Below are positions 5,579-6,530 of a stretch of 6,530 nucleotides of DNA, one piece after another (position 1 is the first letter of the stretch; each line of letters begins with the position of its first letter). The position numbers and the translations under genes are program-made. The notes under the pieces were generated by a model, which was given only the letters and a program-made list of their open reading frames with translations, did no database searches and was not told the origin of the DNA. Source of the DNA: an uncultured Pirellula sp. GTDB taxonomy: Bacteria; Planctomycetota; Planctomycetia; Pirellulales; Pirellulaceae. The stretch lies in assembly GCA_903837255.1 (NCBI GenBank), contig CAILTZ010000027.1, positions 1-6,530 of the forward strand. The letters run 5' to 3'.

Positions 5579-6530
5579 AGCGAAGGGCCTCGACCGGGTG
5601 CATGCGGGCAGCGCGGATGCTCGGAAGCACGCTTGCCAAAACCGCGATGAGGATCGCTCCGAGAGAGACCCAAACAAGCATGTAGGGATGGATGATTGTC
5701 GGGATGGTATCGAAGTAATAAACGGTCGGATCAAAAACCTCTCGGCCGGTAATCCATTCGATCACCCGAGCGATGTCGTTGATCTTCCAAACGAAAACAA
5801 GTCCGCACACCAGACCGACTCCTGCTCCGACGGTCCCGAGCAGAACGCCATAGGCCAAGAAGATCGTAGCGATTCCGATGCCAGTTGCACCGAGCGACTT
5901 CAGGACGCCAATGTCGCGAGTTTTTTCTACGACAATCATGAAGAATGTGGCAAGGATGCCAAAGCCTGCCACGGCGATGATCATAAAGAGCAGGATGTTC
6001 AAGATGGTTGTTTCGAGTTGCACCGCTGCCAGCAGAGGGCCCTGGGTGTCCTTCCACGTTCTGACTTCGACGAAATCGTGGGTTGGTGGAAATTCATCGC
6101 GAAGCGAATCGCGAGCCGCATTGAGATCAACGCCTGGTTTAAGTTTGATCTGGATCGATGTAACAGAACCGATTCCCGTTTGCGGATCGATCATGCCGCG
6201 CGAGTGTTGAAGCTTTTCAAGAGGAACGAACGCAAAGGTAGAGTCGTACTCGCTCATCTTGCTCTCGTAGAAATCGACGATCGTAAACGACTCATCGATA
6301 CCTCGAGGTGGGGTACCCGCGTTCGGAAAGGTGACCTGGACGTCGTCTCCGGGTCGCAGAAAAAAGAAGTCTTGTACTGAACCATCGGGTTCCCGACCGC
6401 GGATGCTCCCGAGGTTGATTCCAAGAACGATTCCGGAGCGTTGTTCTTTTTCGGGATCGAACTGGCTGATTTGCTGAGCATTGTTGGCGATTTGGATGCC
6501 AGGACCTGCCATGAGCGAGGCCACCGCATC
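5571..6530 (-). CDS. FtsX/LolC-E-type ABC transporter permease, C-terminal part
   Basis: The frame is open to the window edge, so the N-terminus and first membrane helix are outside; 319 residues are visible. The first 170 or so belong to an extracytoplasmic domain of the MacB-core type (for example VQVTFPNAG, FTIVDFYESKMSEYDSTFAFVPLEKLQ and VTSIQIKLKPGVD). Three membrane segments follow, near fragment residues 174-200, 217-246 and 282-303. Between the first two lies the hallmark cytoplasmic loop VVEKTRDIGVLKSLGATG, which in this family contacts the ATPase. The protein ends IRAARMHPVEALRYE, the standard FtsX-family C-terminus. It should work with the adjacent ATPase, either releasing lipoproteins to the outer membrane (LolC/E) or in MacB-like export; the visible part does not decide between these. 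The stop TAA overlaps the ATPase start, suggesting translational coupling. The GTG at 6524 is internal rather than the start. Confidence 0.9.
   Translation of the reverse strand, partial: DAVASLMAGPGIQIANNAQQISQFDPEKEQRSGIVLGINLGSIRGREPDGSVQDFFFLRPGDDVQVTFPNAGTPPRGIDESFTIVDFYESKMSEYDSTFAFVPLEKLQHSRGMIDPQTGIGSVTSIQIKLKPGVDLNAARDSLRDEFPPTHDFVEVRTWKDTQGPLLAAVQLETTILNILLFMIIAVAGFGILATFFMIVVEKTRDIGVLKSLGATGIGIATIFLAYGVLLGTVGAGVGLVCGLVFVWKINDIARVIEWITGREVFDPTVYYFDTIPTIIHPYMLVWVSLGAILIAVLASVLPSIRAARMHPVEALRYE

Noticed and set aside
5568..6380. 270-codon open frame on the plus strand
   Set aside because: It is antisense to the permease, whose membrane helices and FtsX C-terminus are unmistakable. 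The product is an Asp/His/Lys-rich mix typical of a shadow frame.

Overview
The window looks like chromosomal DNA of a planctomycete, probably of the Pirellulaceae type. This is inferred, not proven. It rests on moderately high GC, two genes that appear to use TTG starts, weak or absent Shine-Dalgarno sequences at most genes, a large membrane-anchored squalene-cyclase-like toroid protein of the kind common in that phylum, and a Lol/MacB-type exporter that implies an outer membrane. I see no mobile element, CRISPR array, tRNA or rRNA.

Layout. Positions 1-383 (+) hold the 3' end of an acetyl-CoA synthetase gene. A 151-bp gap follows, containing a probable broken or very small membrane-protein ORF (405-529). 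Positions 535-2271 (-) encode a 578-residue GAF plus SpoIIE/RsbU-type PP2C protein whose metal-binding aspartates are mostly replaced. A 274-bp divergent intergenic region separates it from csrA (2546-2770, +), which has a good Shine-Dalgarno sequence and is followed by a strong intrinsic terminator (2815-2870). A perfect TATAAT lies at 2904-2909, just before the 566-residue toroid protein (2960-4660, +). Converging on it, with only 27 bp between stop codons, is a minus-strand pair: an FtsX/LolC-E-type permease (5571-6530, 5' end outside the window) and its LolD-type ATPase (4688-5578). Their reading frames overlap by 8 bp.

How the parts fit. The permease and ATPase clearly form one transporter operon, probably for lipoprotein release or a MacB-like export. 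csrA is a single-gene transcription unit encoding a global post-transcriptional regulator. Its neighbour on the other strand is a signalling-type protein that has probably lost phosphatase activity. acs and the toroid gene have no evident functional link to these. The items most worth a second look are the catalytically degenerate PP2C protein beside csrA, the GGA-rich csrA leader with an 11-mer shared with the csrA terminator, the toroid protein without a cyclase motif, and the hydrophobic mini-ORF after acs.
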